Origin: WQXF01 sp031552825 | GTDB taxonomy: Bacteria; Bacillota; Clostridia; Christensenellales; Aristaeellaceae | DNA length: 64,000 bases | Assembly (NCBI GenBank): GCA_031552825.1 | Contig: JAVBMD010000004.1 | Location: 124,001-188,000 of the forward strand | Reading direction: 5' to 3' | Shown: piece by piece, positions 1-8,650 of the stretch | Position numbering within the stretch: the first letter of the stretch is position 1 | Layout: every line of letters begins with the position of its first letter | Notes under the pieces: model-generated | Database searches by the model: none | The model's input: only the letters and a program-made list of their open reading frames with translations | What the model was told of the DNA's origin: nothing | Translations under genes and position numbers: made by a program

Positions 1-1
1 C

Positions 2-1147
2 AAGTTTATCGGGCCGCCGTTGTACGCGTCCTTTCGAGAGCACTTTGGCATGGACGAGGCGCAAACCGAAGAAGCGATCCGCCGCTACCGCGCGCGCTAC
101 AGCGAGCGCGGGCTGCTGGAGGGATCGCTGTACCTTGGTATTCCCAGCCTGCTCCGGCGGCTTCGCGACGGCGGCGCGCGCATCTTTTTGGCCACGGCCA
201 AGCCCGCCGTGTATCTGGATCGCATCCTGAATCACTTCGGTATCGCGCATTTTTTTGAGGGCGTGGTGGGGCCGGAATTGCTCATCCGCGACGAGGATAA
301 GAGCGATATCATCCGCGCCGCGCTGCCCAAGGACGCAAAGCGCGCCGTCATGATCGGCGACCGCCGCTTCGACATCGAGGGCGGGCGCAACTGCGGGCTG
401 GATACCATCGGCGTGCTCTACGGCTACGGCTCCCGCGCGGAGTTGGAGCAGGCCGGGGCGACGCGCATCGTAGATACCGTCGAGGAGCTTTCCGAATTGT
501 TGGCCGGGGAGGTGCCGGTGCCGCGCGGCTTCTTCATCTCGGTGGAAGGGTTGGACGGCTGCGGTAAGACAACGCAGATCGAGCGCCTCACCGAGCATCT
601 GCGCGAGAGGGGTTACCCGGTGGTGTTCACGCGCGAGCCTGGCGGCAGTCCCATCGCCGAAAAAATCCGTGAGGTGGTGCTCACGCCGGATAATCTGGGC
701 ATGCATCCGTGGACCGAGGCGCTGCTCTACGCCGCCGCGCGCGCCGAGCATGTGCAGAGCGTCGTCAAGCCCGCGCTGGCCGCGGGGCAGGTGGTGCTGT
801 GCGATCGGTTTGTGGATTCCAGCATCGCCTATCAGGGAGGCGGGCGGCAGCTCGGTGTGGAGCGCGTGACGCAGGCCAACGCCCCGGCCACCGACGGCCT
901 GATGCCCGACTTTACGCTGTACCTGCGCGTGGATGCCGATACCGCCATGGCGCGTCGCGCCGGGGCGACCGCGCTGGACCGCATCGAGATGGAGCAGGCC
1001 GACTTCCACCGCCGCGTGTTTGAAGCCTACGAGCAGTTGGCGCATGCGCATCCCGAGCGTTTCTATCCGGTGGACGCCGCGCGCTCGGTGGAGGAAATCT
1101 CCGCCGCCGCTTGCGCAGGGCTGGACGCGGCGCTGGCGAAGCTGTAG
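2..1147 (+). CDS. tmk: HAD-family phosphatase fused to thymidylate kinase (5' end outside window)
   Basis: The reading frame is open from base 2, so the gene starts left of the window. About 165 visible residues form a HAD hydrolase of the phosphoglycolate phosphatase type: FIGPPL near the cut, FLATAKP (motif II), a Lys before SDIIRAAL (motif III) and MIGDRRFDIEGG (motif IV). Motif I (DxDGT) must lie off the edge. The rest is a full dTMP kinase, which phosphorylates dTMP to dTDP for DNA synthesis: P-loop GLDGCGKTT, then FTREPGGSPIAEKIRE and the substrate loop DRFVDSSIAYQGGGR. Inside the frame, GGGGAGG at 506-512 stands 5 nt before a GTG at 518, exactly where the kinase begins, so free kinase could also be made. 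The kinase call is firm; the phosphatase substrate is unknown. Confidence 0.9.
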   Translation, partial: KFIGPPLYASFREHFGMDEAQTEEAIRRYRARYSERGLLEGSLYLGIPSLLRRLRDGGARIFLATAKPAVYLDRILNHFGIAHFFEGVVGPELLIRDEDKSDIIRAALPKDAKRAVMIGDRRFDIEGGRNCGLDTIGVLYGYGSRAELEQAGATRIVDTVEELSELLAGEVPVPRGFFISVEGLDGCGKTTQIERLTEHLRERGYPVVFTREPGGSPIAEKIREVVLTPDNLGMHPWTEALLYAAARAEHVQSVVKPALAAGQVVLCDRFVDSSIAYQGGGRQLGVERVTQANAPATDGLMPDFTLYLRVDADTAMARRAGATALDRIEMEQADFHRRVFEAYEQLAHAHPERFYPVDAARSVEEISAAACAGLDAALAKL

Positions 1148-1160
1148 ATCCATTCAAATC

Positions 1161-1195
1161 AAAAAGCCCATTTCCAGCGCTTGTGGCGGAAATGG
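1161..1195 (-). terminator. Terminator of the DEAD-box helicase gene
   Basis: CCATTTCC (1168-1175) pairs with GGAAATGG (1188-1195). On the minus strand the stem is followed by GGCTTTTTG, a Rho-independent pattern for the helicase transcript. On the plus strand the T run is poor, so any effect on the HAD-tmk message would be weaker. Confidence 0.6.
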
Positions 1196-1213
1196 ACTCT
1201 TGCTTTGCTATGC

Positions 1214-2422
1214 TTACGCATCCGGGAAAAACGCTTCCCCGCTTTCCTTATATCGCAGCGTGCCGAACTGGTCGAACACAAGCCACTGCGGCCGGGCATC
1301 CACGTACTTGAAGATTTCGTCCAGCCGCACGCGCTCCACAAATCCCGCGAAGGAAAAGCTGACGCCGGCCTTTTTCGCGCGCCCGGTGCGCCCGATGCGG
1401 TGGAGATAATATTCGTTTTTATCGGGGATGTCGTAATTCATCACGGCCTCGACATCGTCCACGTCGATGCCGCGCGCCGCCACATCGGTGGCGATCAGCA
1501 GCTCAAAGCGCCCCTTGCGGAAGTCGGCCATCACCTTGTCGCGCTGGGATTGCTTGATGTCTCCGTGCAGGCAGTCGGCGCTGTAACCTGCCTTTTGCAA
1601 GCGGGCGCAGAGGCGGCCGGTCATGTCCTTGGTGTTGCAGAAGATCATAGCGCGCTTATACTGATCGCTGTCCAGCAGGTAGAGCAGGTGATCGTACTTC
1701 TGGTTGCGGTCGGATTCGATCACGTACTGGGTGATGTCGGGGCGGGTCTCTTCGGTGGCGGCGATGACGATCTCCGCCGGGTTATTCTGGTATTTCCACG
1801 CGATGGTCATCACGTCCGGATTGGTGGTGGCGCTGAACATCACCAGCTGCCTCCCCGGCGGGGTGGCTTCGATGATCCTGCACACGTCCTTGACGAAGCC
1901 CATCTTGAGCATCTCGTCGGCCTCGTCGAGCACCATGGTGTGTACGTGCGCCAGCGATACGTTGCCGCGCTGCATATGGTCGAGCAGCCGCCCCGGCGTC
2001 GCCACCACGATCTGCGGATTGCGGCGCAGCTGAGCGATTTGCTTGTTCATGTTCTGCCCGCCGTACAGCACCGAAATCTTGATTTCCGGGATGAACTTGG
2101 CCAGCTCAGTCAGCTCGTCGGCGATCTGCTGCGCCAGCTCGCGCGTGGGGCAGAGCACCAGCTCCTGCACCCGTGTTTCCGATAGGCTGATGTATTCGAG
2201 CATCGGGATGCCGAAGGCCACGGTTTTGCCGGTGCCGGTGGGCGCGATGCCGATGATGTCCTCGCCGCTCATCATGCGCGGGATGCAGGCCTGCTGCACC
2301 GGGGTGGCTTGGGAAAAGCCCATACGGATCAGCGCGCGCATCACATCGCGGCTGACGTCCAGCTCGGCAAACGCTGGCAGGGACTCGACGGTATCTGTGG
2401 GCTTGGATGGTTTGGATGACAA
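1214..2422 (-). CDS. DEAD-box ATP-dependent RNA helicase
   Basis: A 402-residue two-domain RNA helicase that unwinds RNA duplexes, as in ribosome assembly or mRNA turnover. All family motifs are visible in order: Q motif (GFSQATPVQQ), motif I APTGTGKT, Ia PTRELAQQ, TPGRLLDH, motif II LDEADEML, motif III SATT, ATDVAARGIDV and HRIGRTGRAKKAG. It has only the core, without the long basic or RNA-binding C-terminal tail of DbpA, CsdA or full CshA, so the exact subfamily is open. The chosen start is TTG at 2422, preceded by AGGAG at 8 nt. It stands alone, diverging from the secreted-protein genes. Confidence 0.93.
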   Translation of the reverse strand: MSSKPSKPTDTVESLPAFAELDVSRDVMRALIRMGFSQATPVQQACIPRMMSGEDIIGIAPTGTGKTVAFGIPMLEYISLSETRVQELVLCPTRELAQQIADELTELAKFIPEIKISVLYGGQNMNKQIAQLRRNPQIVVATPGRLLDHMQRGNVSLAHVHTMVLDEADEMLKMGFVKDVCRIIEATPPGRQLVMFSATTNPDVMTIAWKYQNNPAEIVIAATEETRPDITQYVIESDRNQKYDHLLYLLDSDQYKRAMIFCNTKDMTGRLCARLQKAGYSADCLHGDIKQSQRDKVMADFRKGRFELLIATDVAARGIDVDDVEAVMNYDIPDKNEYYLHRIGRTGRAKKAGVSFSFAGFVERVRLDEIFKYVDARPQWLVFDQFGTLRYKESGEAFFPDA

Positions 2423-2476
2423 GGGATGTTCTCCTTTTCGCTTTGCTTCTTCTTAATGATCACTTTTTTCTCCTGT

Positions 2477-2506
2477 ATTGTACCATGTTTGCGGGCTTGT
2501 CCGCAA
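2477..2506 (-). promoter_or_regulatory. Promoter candidate for the helicase gene
   Basis: Read on the minus strand: TTGCGG (2506-2501), an 18-bp spacer, then TACAAT (2482-2477), about 55 bp before the TTG start. The match is good but untested. Confidence 0.5.
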
Positions 2507-2573
2507 GCGTGGGAGCGGATTGGTTTTCGGATGGGATATGTAAAAATATACCGCGTGAAACTTCTCCCACTTC

Positions 2574-2602
2574 TGGCGCTAGAAACCCAAGTGTGGTACA
2601 AT
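2574..2602 (+). promoter_or_regulatory. Weak promoter candidate for the tandem secreted-protein genes
   Basis: A good -10 (TACAAT, 2597-2602) lies 17 bp after a poor -35 (TGGCGC, 2574-2579), about 54 bp before the ATG at 2656. The -10 is convincing by itself; the -35 is weak, so activation or another sigma factor is possible. Confidence 0.35.
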
Positions 2603-2655
2603 AAGGGACAAAGGGATACAACCTGCGGTGCAACCGCGTGGAGGGAACGAAGCGG

Positions 2656-4254
2656 ATGAACAGACGGAGCGGTTTTTGCGCCTTTTTGCGGCGCGTTGCG
2701 GTGTTGCTTGTGTGTGCCGGGCTTCTGCCGGCTGGCGCGCTGGCCTTCGAGGGGAGCGGCGAGCAGTTCGTGTTCCCGTACGAGGGTTTTCGGTTTGACG
2801 CGCCTGCGCAGGCGAGGGTGCTAACGCAACACAACTTGGCCGACCACGCGGAGTTTCTCGCCTCGCTGGGTACCGATGTGACCGCGATGCAGGCGGGCTT
2901 GCGCAGCGGCAGCATCGTGCTGACGGTGTATCCGGAGCAGGGAGGACAGCTGGAGCTGTCGATGGCATCGGCTGCCAGCATCGCCGGTGCCGAGGGCGCA
3001 CGCCCCGGCGCGATGGACGCGGCGGTGCATGACGCGCTGCGAGCCGCCTACGCGGGGATGCCCCGCTATCAGGAGCTGGATTTTTCACCGGAGCAGCCGG
3101 ACTGGTTGCGCATGGTGTTCTCGGCGCAGCATGCCGATCAGGCGGTGTTCACGCTGCGCTATGTTACCTTGGCGCATGGTCAGCAGTACATGGTCAGCAG
3201 TGTGTTGATCGGCCGCGCGCCCGAGGCGGAGGATGACGCGCTGGTGCTGGACTTCATCCGTCGGCTGGAGTTCCTCGCCGCCCGCACCACGCCGGAGCCT
3301 ACCGCTACGCCGGAGCCGACGCCAGCGCCCAGCCCCACCCCCAAGCCTACGCCCGGCGTGGCGGAGGAGGCGGAGCGGCTGGAGGGCGAGGGCGTGCAGC
3401 TCACCGTCAATGCGCCGCCCGCGTGGACGGATCAGTCCGCGCTCAATATCACCGGCACCGCCGATCCGGACGCCACGGTGCGCCTGCTGCTCGGCGAGCG
3501 CGTGCTGGATAAAGTGGTCGTCGCGGAGGATGGAATCTTTTCGCTCGATGGGCAGCTGCCCGAGGGCGGTGACCTGACCCTGACCGTCGAGTCGGCAGCC
3601 AAGGGAGGCGGCGTGTCCAAGATCTCGTACGCGGTGCGTTACGATATGCCCAAGCTGCCGCTTACGATAACCTCGCCGCTGGAGCCCATCCGCAGGAAGG
3701 AAGAGACGGTGCGCGGCATCACCCAGCCCGGCGCCAAGATCGATATCCGCGGCGGCGGTCTGGTGGTCAACGTGCGCGCCAACGCAAAGGGTGAATTCAG
3801 CTTCCGCATCAAGGCCGAGGAAGAGGGCGACACGACCTATACCCTCACCGCCTCGCTCAAGGATTATGAGACGGTGAAGGTGGAGCACACCGTTACCCGC
3901 ATCATGAACGAGCAGGAGGCGCTCAATGCCTTCCGGCGCTCGCTCATCAATATGGACTATAAGCGGCTGCTCTCCGATCCCCAGAAATACGAGGGCAAGA
4001 ACGTTGGTTATCGCGGGCGCATTCGGCAGATCGGGGATATGGACGGCGCGCCCTGCCTGCTGCTAGAGAGCAAGAACACCGGCGGCGCATGGGGCGAGCC
4101 GGTATGGGTGGTGTGCGACGAGCTGCCGCCCTATCCGGTGGATACCATCATTACCGCTTACGTGGAGTGTACCGGGCAATTGGCGGCCTACACCGACGCG
4201 CGAGGGCGCGAAAAGGAGTTGCCGGTAATGCGCCTGCACTTCTATGCGAAATAG
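2656..4254 (+). CDS. Secreted protein with Pro/Thr linker, Ig-like region and C-terminal OB-like domain (paralogue A)
   Basis: 532 residues; not a family I can name. The start ATG (2656) follows GGAGGG at about 10 nt. Residues 1-30 form a Sec signal peptide ending ALA. No lipobox Cys is seen, so it should be released or wall-associated. Then come a domain of about 180 residues, a Pro/Thr/Glu linker (211-235), an Ig-like beta region with PDATVRLLLGERVLD and PGAKIDIRGGGLVV repeats (about 245-410), and a C-terminal domain (about 418-532) with YEGKNVGYRGRI. The next gene encodes a relative with the same plan but no Pro-rich linker. The two are 36 bp apart and probably one operon. Function unknown; a cell-surface role is inferred from the signal peptide only. 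Confidence 0.8.
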   Translation: MNRRSGFCAFLRRVAVLLVCAGLLPAGALAFEGSGEQFVFPYEGFRFDAPAQARVLTQHNLADHAEFLASLGTDVTAMQAGLRSGSIVLTVYPEQGGQLELSMASAASIAGAEGARPGAMDAAVHDALRAAYAGMPRYQELDFSPEQPDWLRMVFSAQHADQAVFTLRYVTLAHGQQYMVSSVLIGRAPEAEDDALVLDFIRRLEFLAARTTPEPTATPEPTPAPSPTPKPTPGVAEEAERLEGEGVQLTVNAPPAWTDQSALNITGTADPDATVRLLLGERVLDKVVVAEDGIFSLDGQLPEGGDLTLTVESAAKGGGVSKISYAVRYDMPKLPLTITSPLEPIRRKEETVRGITQPGAKIDIRGGGLVVNVRANAKGEFSFRIKAEEEGDTTYTLTASLKDYETVKVEHTVTRIMNEQEALNAFRRSLINMDYKRLLSDPQKYEGKNVGYRGRIRQIGDMDGAPCLLLESKNTGGAWGEPVWVVCDELPPYPVDTIITAYVECTGQLAAYTDARGREKELPVMRLHFYAK

Positions 4255-4290
4255 CGCACGGCGCGCGCGATAGAGGGGGAGGCACCTAGG

Positions 4291-5802
4291 ATGAAGAAAC
4301 GGCTGGCGCTTTTCCTGCTGCTATGCGGCGGCGCTTTGTGTGCCTCCGCGCACGCGCAAGAGATCGCTCTGGAATCGGTACACGCCCGCCTGCAATTTCC
4401 CGATGCGTGGCAAGTGTTCACCCCGGCAACGCTGCCGGTGTATGCCGCCATTTTGCAGGGAGCGGGCATGGATCCGGAGGCGATGCGCGTGCGCTTCGAG
4501 TCCGACGGCGTGGTGGCCGAGGGGTGGTCGGAGGACTATTCGGACAGCTACCGCTTGCTGGTGGGCGAGGACGATCGCAGCAGAACCCTCTTTGATATCA
4601 GCCGCGCCACCGGGGCGCAGCGCAGGCAAATCGCCGCCTCCTTTACCGACGCCAAGGCGTGGAAGCTCACCAACATTCGCTTCCCCGAGGCGGAGTGGCA
4701 AAAGCATGTCGCATTAGGCGATGTGCTGCTGCTGCGCTATAACGAGCTGGAGGGCGAGGAGATCGCCGCTCGCGGGCTGCGGTACTTCACCATCCGCAAC
4801 GGCCGCAACTATATCCTCGACTGGTCTGTCGGCGCGCGCCGGGTGACCAACAAGGATCTGGCGCGCTTCGAGGAGATTTTGAACGGGTTTTCCTTTACCG
4901 AGCTGGAGAACGCGCCGCCGATCCCGATCCAGCTGGCGCTGGATGCCGCCCTGCCGCAGGAATCCGGCGACGGCGTTCTGCGCATCACCGGGGTGACGGA
5001 GCCCGATGCCGGACTGGTGCTGGCCAACCTGCGCGCCGGGCAGGAGCCCGAGGTGCTCAGCGTCGGCGGGGCAAACAGCGACGGCAAGTTTACCATCGAC
5101 GCCACGCTGGCGGCCGAGGGGACATACAACCTATCGCTGACCGCCAGCAAGGCGGGGTATGCCGATGCCAGCGTCACCGGCGCGCTGGTCTTTCAGCTGG
5201 GATTGTTGCCCATCAATCTGGATAACCTGCCCGCCGAGCCCATCGCCGAGGATACGTTCACCCTCAAGGGGCGCGCGCCCGCAGGCACCGTTCTGCAGTT
5301 TCTGGAGGATACCAAGGCGATCAAGCGCACCGTCGGCCACGATGGGCGGTTCAGCGTAAAATTTGATACCAGCGAGCCGCGCGCCTACAAAATCACGCTG
5401 TCGGCGATCCGAAAAGGCCTGCAGGAGCGGCGGATCGCCATCGAATTTACCCGAGAGCGCACCGAAGAGGATGCGCTGCGCGAGCTGACCGATCAGGCCA
5501 AGCGGATTACCTACGCGCAGTTGATCCGTAATCCGGAGGCTTACGTGGGCGAGTTGCTGGTGTTCACCGGCGAGGTGATGAGCGTGGAGGCCGGAGACGG
5601 CGTATGGTTCATCCGGCTGGACGTGTCGCGCAGCGCCAAGCAAAGCTGGCAGATGGTCGTCGCTTGTCAGGCCGATCCCGAGGTGGCGCAGGCAGATCGC
5701 ATCACCTGTTACGCGCGGGGCAATGCCGCCTATACCGAGCAGGACGCGGCGGGCAAGGATGTGCTCATCCCCTCGCTGACGCTGGTATCGTTGGAGAAAT
5801 AA
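4291..5802 (+). CDS. Secreted protein, paralogue B of the preceding gene
   Basis: 503 residues with signal peptide MKKRLALFLLLCGGALCASA ending AHA. The ATG follows a purine-rich GGGGGAGG. The fold plan matches the upstream gene: an N-terminal domain, Ig-like repeats (EPDAGLVLANLRAG; PAGTVLQFLEDTK), and a C-terminal domain (391-503) with RNPEAYVGELLVFTGEV matching DPQKYEGKNVGYRGRI of paralogue A. The Pro/Thr linker is missing. The pair looks like an old tandem duplication that has diverged well. The shared C-terminal module resembles an OB-type beta barrel; that is a reading of the pattern, not a proven fold. Confidence 0.78.
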   Translation: MKKRLALFLLLCGGALCASAHAQEIALESVHARLQFPDAWQVFTPATLPVYAAILQGAGMDPEAMRVRFESDGVVAEGWSEDYSDSYRLLVGEDDRSRTLFDISRATGAQRRQIAASFTDAKAWKLTNIRFPEAEWQKHVALGDVLLLRYNELEGEEIAARGLRYFTIRNGRNYILDWSVGARRVTNKDLARFEEILNGFSFTELENAPPIPIQLALDAALPQESGDGVLRITGVTEPDAGLVLANLRAGQEPEVLSVGGANSDGKFTIDATLAAEGTYNLSLTASKAGYADASVTGALVFQLGLLPINLDNLPAEPIAEDTFTLKGRAPAGTVLQFLEDTKAIKRTVGHDGRFSVKFDTSEPRAYKITLSAIRKGLQERRIAIEFTRERTEEDALRELTDQAKRITYAQLIRNPEAYVGELLVFTGEVMSVEAGDGVWFIRLDVSRSAKQSWQMVVACQADPEVAQADRITCYARGNAAYTEQDAAGKDVLIPSLTLVSLEK

Positions 5803-5808
5803 GGCTGT

Positions 5809-5828
5809 GATAGCGGAAGCTATTTTTT
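5809..5828 (+). terminator. Small terminator after the secreted pair
   Basis: GATAGC (5809-5814), loop GGAA, GCTAT (5819-5823), then a run of T. The stem is short but the U tract is clean, so partial termination before the NYN gene is likely. Confidence 0.45.
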
Positions 5829-5870
5829 CCGGAAGAAAGCATACTAAGGAAAAGGAAATGAGGAGTGCAT

Positions 5871-6848
5871 ATGAGCGCGGCGCATTATGCGATTTTTGTG
5901 GATTTGGAGAACTGCGGGGCGAAGATTGCCACGCTCAATACCATCATCGAAAAGGTGAAGATTCGCGGCGATATCCTGCTGGGCAAGGTGTACGGCTACA
6001 CCGACCAGTACGCCGATCTCAAGGAGGTGCTGCTCAGCAACACCTTCAACGTCGTGCCCTCGCTGCGCTATGGGCGCAACCAGAAGAACAATTTGGATAT
6101 TCAGCTGGTTATCGACGCGCTGGATGTGGCCTACAAAAACGAGCTGATCGACAGCTTCTGCATCGTATCCGGCGATAGCGACTACACGCCGCTGGTCGGC
6201 AAGCTCAAGTCTATGGGCAAGTTTGTGCTGGGCATCTCGCGTTCGGAGGCGGCCAGCACCATATTTATCAACGCCTGCAACGAATTTCAGTTTCTCGAGT
6301 CGGTCACCCAAACCAAGGCTGCCGCGCCCAAGCAGAATGGGGAGGGCGATTCGCTGACCGATGCCGAGGTGAACAAGCTGATTCAAACCATCTTGGAGGA
6401 GCGGGTCGACGAGAGCGAAATTCTTGCCTCCGAGCTCAAGAACGTGCTGCTGCGCCTGCGTCCGGAATTCAACGAAAAGGCGCTGGGGTATAGTACCTTC
6501 GGCAAGCTGCTCGCCGGGCTGGAGCAACAGTTCTCCACCTTTTATGTGGTGAGCGACAGCTACAACCTGATCGTGCGTCAGCGGCACGAGGATGCCGACG
6601 CGCGGATGATTACCAAGGAAAATTTTGTGGAGGCCTTCGCCGCGCAGCTCAGCGCGTACAAGGAGGGCGGCTTTGATCGCGTCAATCCTTCGATCCTCAA
6701 GGCGGCGATTCAGAACCAGTTTCCCAACTACACCGAGCGCGGGCTGGGCTTTAAGCGATTCTCGGAGCTGCTGCGCCGCTTGGAGAAGGAAGGCCTGCTG
6801 GAGATCGAGCTGGACGAGCAAAAGAGCATGTTGATTAAGATCCTCTGA
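5871..6848 (+). CDS. NYN-domain ribonuclease-like protein with two OST-HTH (LOTUS) domains
   Basis: 325 residues. Residues 1 to about 150 are a NYN (PIN-like) nuclease domain: FVDLENCG near the start and VSGDSDYTPLV supply the acidic residues that bind metal in this family. Two OST-HTH/LOTUS winged-helix domains follow (about 163-230, ending LEQQFSTFYVV; about 247-322, with FSELLRRLEKEGLLEI). LOTUS domains bind RNA, including G-quadruplex RNA in studied cases. The ATG at 5871 has AGGAG 5 nt upstream; an in-frame GTG at 5865 is less likely because it overlaps that site. A role in RNA processing or decay is inferred. The domain architecture is well supported. Confidence 0.88.
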   Translation: MSAAHYAIFVDLENCGAKIATLNTIIEKVKIRGDILLGKVYGYTDQYADLKEVLLSNTFNVVPSLRYGRNQKNNLDIQLVIDALDVAYKNELIDSFCIVSGDSDYTPLVGKLKSMGKFVLGISRSEAASTIFINACNEFQFLESVTQTKAAAPKQNGEGDSLTDAEVNKLIQTILEERVDESEILASELKNVLLRLRPEFNEKALGYSTFGKLLAGLEQQFSTFYVVSDSYNLIVRQRHEDADARMITKENFVEAFAAQLSAYKEGGFDRVNPSILKAAIQNQFPNYTERGLGFKRFSELLRRLEKEGLLEIELDEQKSMLIKIL

Positions 6849-6860
6849 TCGGCACAAAAC

Positions 6861-6912
6861 AAAAACCCCGCCCATCGGCATTCACATTGGCCGATAGGGG
6901 CGGGGTTTGTTC
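6861..6912. terminator. Bidirectional terminator between NYN gene and anti-sigma-like gene
   Basis: A G+C-rich stem (ACCCCGCCC-ATCGGC paired with GCCGAT-A-GGGGCGGGGT, one small bulge) is flanked by A runs on the left and T runs on the right, so it can end transcripts from both convergent genes. Confidence 0.85.
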
Positions 6913-6922
6913 TTGCGGAAAA

Positions 6923-8011
6923 TTACGGGAGCGGAGCGGGCGGGGCTTCCGGCGGGGGAAGCAGCTCCTGCGCGGGCTCAATGCCAACAGGCGGAGCTTC
7001 CGCTACGGGAGGCTCCGCTTGCTGTTCGGGGGATGCATCTTGACCGGAGGGCGCTTCTTGTTCCGCAGGCTGCGCGACCGGCAGCGCCGCCTGGAAGGCG
7101 CTAAAGAATTCGGCGCAGCTCCAAGCGCCGCAGCAGGAAAGGGTATCGCCGGAGACCAATAGCTGTAGGGTCAGCCCATTGTTCAGGCGGATGTTCAAGG
7201 CCTGTTTGCCGCTGGCCGAACCGTCGCCCTGGAATACCGCGTTGTCCAGCAGCAGGGACATCAGCGCGTTGGCGGCGGCGGAATCCTCCACCACGCCTAC
7301 GCCGGAGAGATCCAACGACTTGACCTTGCCCCGCACGCTCAGCACATCCTCGAGCGAGCCACCGCCGGAGCCGTAGTCGGCGTAGCTGGCGCGCTGGAAC
7401 AGGCGCATCTCGCCGTCCACCTGCGCGGCCACCGCCGTGCCGCTGGAAAGACCGGCCACGGCGTATACTTCGGAACCTTCCTCCGCGGCGTTAGAGAGCA
7501 AACCATACCAAGCGTCGGCGTCGGTGAGCGAGGGCTCGTCGGTGTAGAGCGCGACGGTACCCAGCGAATCGCCCAGCGCCTTTTTGCTCAGCGAGCCGGG
7601 CGCCGTCAGCATGCGATAGGCACTGCCGTTGTAGCCGATCAGCGGGAAATTGCCGTTGTCGCCGCGCGCCAACAGCGATTGGAAGGCGGAAACCTTGGCC
7701 TGATTGCCGATCTGCACGCTGTCGCCCGGCACATCCAGCGAGGCCAGCAGATCGCCGGACGCGCTGCCGCCGGCCGATTGAATTTCGATGGTCACGGTAC
7801 CCGGCTTGGCGGGGTGCTCCGTGGTGCGCAGCCATGCGGTGACGCCGCCGACCAGCACCAGCGCGGCGACGCCGATCGGCGCGAGGCGCCGCAGCGTCCA
7901 AGGATGGAGAGCAGATTGCGCGGAAAGGATGCGTTGGCGCAGCGCGGCGTCGGCATGCAGGCCGGCCAGCATTTCGGGCGCCACGCGGGAGAGTTCCTGC
8001 ACAGGCTTCAT
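6923..8011 (-). CDS. Probable membrane anti-sigma or sigma-coupled sensor protein
   Basis: 362 residues with one membrane segment (about 43-61, LAPIGVAALVLVGGVTAWL). The short N-terminal part, starting MKPVQELSRVAPEMLAG, faces the cytoplasm; a large outside domain ends in a Pro/Glu/Ala-rich tail. It overlaps the end of the ECF sigma gene by 4 bp (ATGA), the usual arrangement for a sigma factor and its membrane partner. I see no HxxxCxxC zinc motif, so it is not a classical ZAS anti-sigma. The name rests on position and topology. The outside domain has no signature I recognise, so the signal it senses is unknown. Confidence 0.7.
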   Translation of the reverse strand: MKPVQELSRVAPEMLAGLHADAALRQRILSAQSALHPWTLRRLAPIGVAALVLVGGVTAWLRTTEHPAKPGTVTIEIQSAGGSASGDLLASLDVPGDSVQIGNQAKVSAFQSLLARGDNGNFPLIGYNGSAYRMLTAPGSLSKKALGDSLGTVALYTDEPSLTDADAWYGLLSNAAEEGSEVYAVAGLSSGTAVAAQVDGEMRLFQRASYADYGSGGGSLEDVLSVRGKVKSLDLSGVGVVEDSAAANALMSLLLDNAVFQGDGSASGKQALNIRLNNGLTLQLLVSGDTLSCCGAWSCAEFFSAFQAALPVAQPAEQEAPSGQDASPEQQAEPPVAEAPPVGIEPAQELLPPPEAPPAPLP

Positions 8012-8520
8012 TGCGCTTCACTTCCTTTCAACAGTGCTTCTAGTTTTTTTCTCGCGCGGGAGAGGCGGCTGGAGATGGTGCCTTCGGGGAGCTCCAGCAT
8101 TTGCGAAATTTCCACGATGCCATAGCCATGATAGTAATGCAACAGAACGACCTCTTTAAACGCCGGGGAGAGCATATGCACCGTTTCCATCAGCTCGCTT
8201 TTGTCGGCGAATTCGGCAATGCTATCCGTTCCGGGAATGGATTCGAAAGGGGAGCCGAGTACTACGCGCTTGACCCACGCCGCCCGCCACAGATCCCTGC
8301 AACGGTTGAGCGCTACCTTGAGCAACCAAGCCTTTTCATGCCCCGCCTGAATCTCGGGTCCCTTGGTCAGCAGGCGCACGAAAACGTCTTGGCAGACATC
8401 CTCGGCCTGATGGCGGTCGCCCAAGTAGAAGTAGGATACCCGGAGCACGTCGTCGGCATATTGCTCGTAGAGGCGTTCGAATTGTGCGCGCCGGTCAAAG
8501 CCAGCGGGTGTGCTGGTCAC
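8008..8520 (-). CDS. ECF-type RNA polymerase sigma factor
   Basis: 170 residues, the usual length for sigma-70 family group 4. Region 2 is ADDVLRVSYFYLGDRHQAED with the conserved DVCQDVFVRLL helix. Region 4 is LSPAFKEVVLLHYYHGYGIVEISQMLELPEGTISSR (given here as two adjoining stretches, LSPAFKEVVLLHYYHGYG and IVEISQMLELPEGTISSR), a helix-turn-helix for the -35 box. The start is GTG at 8520 with AGGTGG about 9 nt upstream. It is translationally coupled to the membrane protein that follows. Its regulon is unknown, and the vegetative-looking promoter in front suggests basal expression. Confidence 0.92.
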   Translation of the reverse strand: MTSTPAGFDRRAQFERLYEQYADDVLRVSYFYLGDRHQAEDVCQDVFVRLLTKGPEIQAGHEKAWLLKVALNRCRDLWRAAWVKRVVLGSPFESIPGTDSIAEFADKSELMETVHMLSPAFKEVVLLHYYHGYGIVEISQMLELPEGTISSRLSRARKKLEALLKGSEAQ

Positions 8521-8650
8521 CCGGCTACACCACCTTTTCTGCTCAATTAACGAAACCGCTTTCAGCTTTCTTCCCGAGAAAAGCTAAAATTGGTATGAAA
8601 AGTGAGTTGATAAATGTATTGTGATTCAATGCATGATGATAAAAAAGATA

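Noticed and set aside
1181..2185. Plus-strand frame opposite the DEAD-box helicase
   Set aside because: Antisense shadow without motif or ribosome binding site.
2341..2469. Short Lys-rich leader peptide overlapping the helicase start
   Set aside because: An AGGAG-like site precedes a GTG, but the frame runs into helicase sequence and shows no attenuator or conserved pattern.
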